A DNA stretch of 64,000 nucleotides from Halomonas smyrnensis AAD6 (lineage in GTDB: Bacteria; Pseudomonadota; Gammaproteobacteria; Pseudomonadales; Halomonadaceae), in contig NZ_AJKS02000006.1 in the NCBI RefSeq assembly GCF_000265245.1, positions 27,067 to 91,066 of the forward strand, in the 5' to 3' direction. Within the stretch, counting starts at the first letter, position 1. Every line of letters starts with the position of its first letter. A model generated the notes under the pieces. It ran no database searches. It saw nothing but the letters and a program-made list of their open reading frames with translations, and had not been told where the DNA came from. Of this stretch, positions 61,182-64,000 are shown piece after piece. Made by a program: the position numbers and the translations under genes.

Positions 61182-63318
61182 GGCGCGTGCTCGCAGTCTG
61201 TGCTTTCACGATGACACGCCGTGTGGCGCGGCGCCAGTCCCGGCGCGCCCGCCCGAGCGCGGCATGCAGGCGGCGCGCGGCCTCGCGCCGTTCGGACGCG
61301 TCGAGCGGCGCGTAGAGCCACTGTTCCAGGGTCTCGGCGGCCGCCTCCAGCGCCGGCCCGGCGGCGTCCCTGTCCCGCGCGACCCGCCTGAAATGCGCCG
61401 CCGGCGACTCGCCGGGACGCAGCGGATAGCCGCGCCGCCCGAGCCAGGCCTGGAAGGCCGCGAGGCGGCGGGTCTCGTCCCGCCGCCCGCACCACCATCG
61501 CCGCCAGCCGCGCCACCCGAGTGCGCCCCCCGCCACGGCGAGCAGCGCCAGCACGGCGAGGCCCACGACACGCCAGGGGCCGAGCGCGACCAGGGCCCTG
61601 CCCAGCTGCGCCAGCGTCTCGGTCAGCTCCGCCATCAGCCGCTCCCGGGCCGCGCCCCGATAGTCGATCACCCCGCGCTGCCACTGATACTCCAGGCGCT
61701 CCCATTCGAGACGCATCCCGTTGAGCCAGCCGACGCCACGATAGCGCAGCGGCGAGAAGGGCGAATCGGCGAGGAAGGCCTCGCGCCCCTCGCTCACCGC
61801 CGCCGCGCCCTGCTCGATGCGCTCCGGGGCGATGGCCGCGGTGGGATCGAGGCGCTGCCAGGCGCCGTCCTGCCACACCTCCACCCAGGCGTGGGCGTCG
61901 TAATCGCGCACCGTGAAGTGGCCGTCGGGATGGCGCTCGCCGCCCAGGAACCCCGCCACCAGCCGGGCCGGGATGCCGGCCATCCGCGCCATCACGGCGG
62001 TGGCCGAGGCGTAGTGGGAACAGTAGCCGGCCCGGGCCTCGAACAGGAAATCGTCGACCCGATGCGGGCCGGTGAGCCGCGGCGGCGACAGCGTATAGCG
62101 ATACGGCGCCTGGCCGAAGCGCGCCAGCACGGCGTCGAGGTAGCGCCGCGGGTCGCCGTCGCTCTGGCGCCACAGCCGCCTCGCCAGCGCGCGGGTGCGC
62201 GGGTTGGTGTCGGTCGGCAGCAGCCGGAACCAGCGGGTGCCGGCGGGATCGGCGAAGGCCGGCGCCTCGCCGCTGCTCTCGAGGTCCAGCAGCGCGCGGC
62301 TGCGCAGCGCCTCGCGACCGGCCAGGGTGCCGTCGGCCAGGAAGCGCTGGGGCTCGCCGGCGCGCAGCGGCGTGCCCAGGCTCGGCCGCCAGGGGCGGCT
62401 GTCGGGCTCCAGCAGCAGCGCGTAGTCGTAGCGTGGCGGATCCTGCCCTGCCCAGGCGCTGGCCCGGCCCTCGCGCACGAAGCGCGACAGCGGTCGCTCC
62501 AGGGTCGCGGCCTGCTGCGACGGCGAGACCCGGCTCCAGCTGATGCCGTCGAAGTGCGACAGCGTGTAGACGCGCCAGTAGCGCTCGCCGGGCGGCGGCG
62601 CCTGGCCGCGGAACTCGGCGCGGAAGGCCCGGGCATCGCTGCGCGACAGCTCGGCGATGTCGCCGGGCGAGACGCTGTCGGAGAGCCCGGTGGCGGCCCG
62701 CGGGGTCTCGGGCATGTGCCACAGCGGCGGCAGTCGCGGCACGACCAGAAACAGCGCCACCATCAGCGGCGCCGAGAGGCCCAGCAGCCAGCCGACCTCG
62801 CCCCAGGCCCGACGGCGGCTGCGCGCCCCGGACAGCCACATCAGCGACTGCAGCTGCCAGGTCAGGGCGACGAACGCCGCCAGCGCCAGCGGCAGCCCCT
62901 GGCCGTGGAGGAAGGCCACGCCGGTGGCCACCAGGCCGATCGCCACCACCACCCGGGCGTCGCGCCGGTCGTGGGTCTCCAGCAGCTTGAGCAGGTAGAC
63001 GCCCAGCAGCAGGCCGATCAGCGCCCGCATCTCGCCGAGGCTGCCGTACTGGCCCCACAGCGCCGCCACCAGCGCGCCCACCGCGGCCAGCCGCAGCAAG
63101 AGCCCGGCCCGCGGGGCGTCGCGGCGCAGCTGGCGGTAGCGGTAGCCGGCCACCACCACCGCCACGCCGGCGAACCAGGCCGGCATCCAGGCCAGATGCA
63201 GCGCCAGCACCAGGCACTGGCCGACGAACAGCCGCCACAGCATGGCGCCGCTCAGCCCGCGCCCGTCGGCCAGCACCGCCGGGGCCTCGGCAGAACGGGG
63301 CCGTGACGCCCGGCTCAT
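61168..63318 (-). CDS. tgpA: TgpA-like membrane transglutaminase-family protein
   Basis: A 716-residue protein. The N-terminal 200 residues carry about six membrane helices (DUF3488 region); the periplasmic part holds a transglutaminase-like domain with the Cys of RAGYCSHYASATAVMARMAGIPARLVAGF, the His of YDAHAWVEVW and Asp of RLDPTAA. A further membrane helix near residue 585 and a cytoplasmic DUF4129-like C-terminal part follow. TgpA of Pseudomonas is essential and probably acts on the cell envelope. The start at 63318 overlaps the DUF58 stop (ATGA). Confidence 0.92.
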   Translation of the reverse strand: MSRASRPRSAEAPAVLADGRGLSGAMLWRLFVGQCLVLALHLAWMPAWFAGVAVVVAGYRYRQLRRDAPRAGLLLRLAAVGALVAALWGQYGSLGEMRALIGLLLGVYLLKLLETHDRRDARVVVAIGLVATGVAFLHGQGLPLALAAFVALTWQLQSLMWLSGARSRRRAWGEVGWLLGLSAPLMVALFLVVPRLPPLWHMPETPRAATGLSDSVSPGDIAELSRSDARAFRAEFRGQAPPPGERYWRVYTLSHFDGISWSRVSPSQQAATLERPLSRFVREGRASAWAGQDPPRYDYALLLEPDSRPWRPSLGTPLRAGEPQRFLADGTLAGREALRSRALLDLESSGEAPAFADPAGTRWFRLLPTDTNPRTRALARRLWRQSDGDPRRYLDAVLARFGQAPYRYTLSPPRLTGPHRVDDFLFEARAGYCSHYASATAVMARMAGIPARLVAGFLGGERHPDGHFTVRDYDAHAWVEVWQDGAWQRLDPTAAIAPERIEQGAAAVSEGREAFLADSPFSPLRYRGVGWLNGMRLEWERLEYQWQRGVIDYRGAARERLMAELTETLAQLGRALVALGPWRVVGLAVLALLAVAGGALGWRGWRRWWCGRRDETRRLAAFQAWLGRRGYPLRPGESPAAHFRRVARDRDAAGPALEAAAETLEQWLYAPLDASERREAARRLHAALGRARRDWRRATRRVIVKAQTASTRHEHP

Positions 63319-64000
63319 GGCGCGGCCTCCCCGTCCGCCCCGGGCCGGCAGCGGGCCAGGGCGTCGAGCGCCGCGCGGCGATGGGCCTCGCCCTGCCCCG
63401 GCGCCAGCGTCAGGTCCGGCAGGCGCAGGCCGAAGCGCTCGCCGGCACGATGATGGGCCAGCACCCGGGCGCACAGCCAGGACAGCCGACGCTCCGGGTC
63501 GCCGCTGCCGTCGGCGTAGTCGAGCCATACAGCGTCCCGCGGGGGCGCCTCGAAGGCCTTGCTGGCCAATGTGCCGGTGCGGCTCCACTGCTTCCAGGCC
63601 AGCCGCGCCGGCCCGTCGCCGGGCGCCGCGCGTCGCAGGCCGGCGAAGTCCTCCTCCTCGCGGCCGGGGCCGCCGTCGGCGCGGTACGTCTCGGCCTCGC
63701 CCAGCGGCTGCGGCCAGATCACCAGCTCGTGCTCATGGGCCTGCCAGGCCAGGGCGCGCACCAGCCCCAGCGGCCAGCGGCTCTCGAGGCTCAGCGTCGG
63801 CACGCGCCACACCCCGCGCGTCGGCGTGGGCACACACAGCTCGCCCTCGCCGCGGCCGTCCTCGACGTCGAACCGGGCCCGCTCGCGGTTGCAGCGCACC
63901 TGCAGCGCGGTGCGCGGCCGGCGGGACTCGGCGATCACGCCCAGCCGCGCCGCGCCGCCGGCGAAGGCCTCGGCGGGCAGGCGCAGGCTCAGGCGCACGC
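63315..64000 (-). CDS. DUF58 family protein, 5' part beyond the window
   Basis: The C-terminal 228 residues of a DUF58 (von Willebrand factor A-related) protein. The signature FAGLRRAAPGDGPARLAWKQWSRTGTLASKAFE is seen, preceded by a beta-rich segment ending LVIWPQPL. Usual neighbours are a MoxR ATPase upstream and TgpA downstream, so MoxR is expected beyond the right edge. The true start is not in the window; the frame is open to the last base. Confidence 0.9.
   Translation of the reverse strand, partial: VRLSLRLPAEAFAGGAARLGVIAESRRPRTALQVRCNRERARFDVEDGRGEGELCVPTPTRGVWRVPTLSLESRWPLGLVRALAWQAHEHELVIWPQPLGEAETYRADGGPGREEEDFAGLRRAAPGDGPARLAWKQWSRTGTLASKAFEAPPRDAVWLDYADGSGDPERRLSWLCARVLAHHRAGERFGLRLPDLTLAPGQGEAHRRAALDALARCRPGADGEAAP

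Noticed and set aside
61174..63306. Plus-strand open frame of 710 codons opposite tgpA
   Set aside because: It is the complement of a gene with full transglutaminase motifs; its translation is Arg/Gln/His/Ala-rich without any domain, typical of GC-rich antisense frames.

Overview
The window looks like chromosome of a moderately halophilic gammaproteobacterium of the Halomonadaceae (Halomonas type). Reasons: very high G+C over almost the whole length, an NhaD sodium/proton antiporter, a complete arginine succinyltransferase pathway with two AruF/AruG-type succinyltransferase subunits, a TRAP uptake system, FabV, and acidic protein tails. The genus is inferred from gene content, since no rRNA or other marker is present.

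Layout. (1) 1-3235 is a distinctly A+T-rich block that I read as an integron cassette array on the minus strand. It has three genes (SIR2-like DUF4917; a protein with uracil-glycosylase-like motifs; an unknown), each followed by an attC-like palindrome, plus a fourth attC-like site at the right end. No integrase is in view, so it looks like an integrase-less attC cluster. (2) 3378-9694 holds housekeeping and stress enzymes: DUF427, a nucleosidase, a YjaB-type acetyltransferase, nitronate monooxygenase, a voltage-sensor-like membrane protein, a DJ-1/PfpI protein, and an aldehyde dehydrogenase divergent from a LysR regulator. (3) 9814-22699 carries an MFS transporter with a repeat-built acidic tail, a MocR regulator, NfsA, PncB, bacterioferritin, YgjV, a possible small RNA, a PAS-GGDEF cyclase, DUF3820 and ArfB. 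(4) 23528-26733 is a tight four-gene operon: His-rich membrane protein, StlD/DarB-like ketosynthase, heme-oxygenase-like putative diiron enzyme and an unknown. It probably makes or modifies an acyl-derived product. (5) 26811-31463 has a secreted protein, ChrA, DUF3581 and NhaD. (6) 31809-36273 is a three-gene unit of a phosphate-binding-protein-like periplasmic protein, a porin and a membrane GGDEF-EAL protein split by a one-base frameshift. (7) 36325-40198 has a LuxI-like acyltransferase, a lipoprotein, a TRIC-type channel and a LysR regulator. (8) 40308-46948 is a catabolic operon: DUF1445 hydro-lyase, TRAP dctPQM, DUF2848, amidase and ureidoglycolate lyase family protein. (9) 53247-47042 (minus) is the ast/aru operon astC-aruF-aruG-astD-astB with a terminator after astB; a GlxA/ArgR-like regulator lies 3.6 kb away. 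(10) 53437-64000 has a methyltransferase, a LysR/SDR/EamA group, FabV, cytochrome b561, and a DUF58-tgpA-glutathione peroxidase operon running off the right edge.

Functional themes are arginine and other nitrogen-compound catabolism, sodium and oxidant stress, c-di-GMP signalling, and one uncharacterised acyl-product operon. No tRNA, rRNA, CRISPR array, transposase or integrase gene was recognised.
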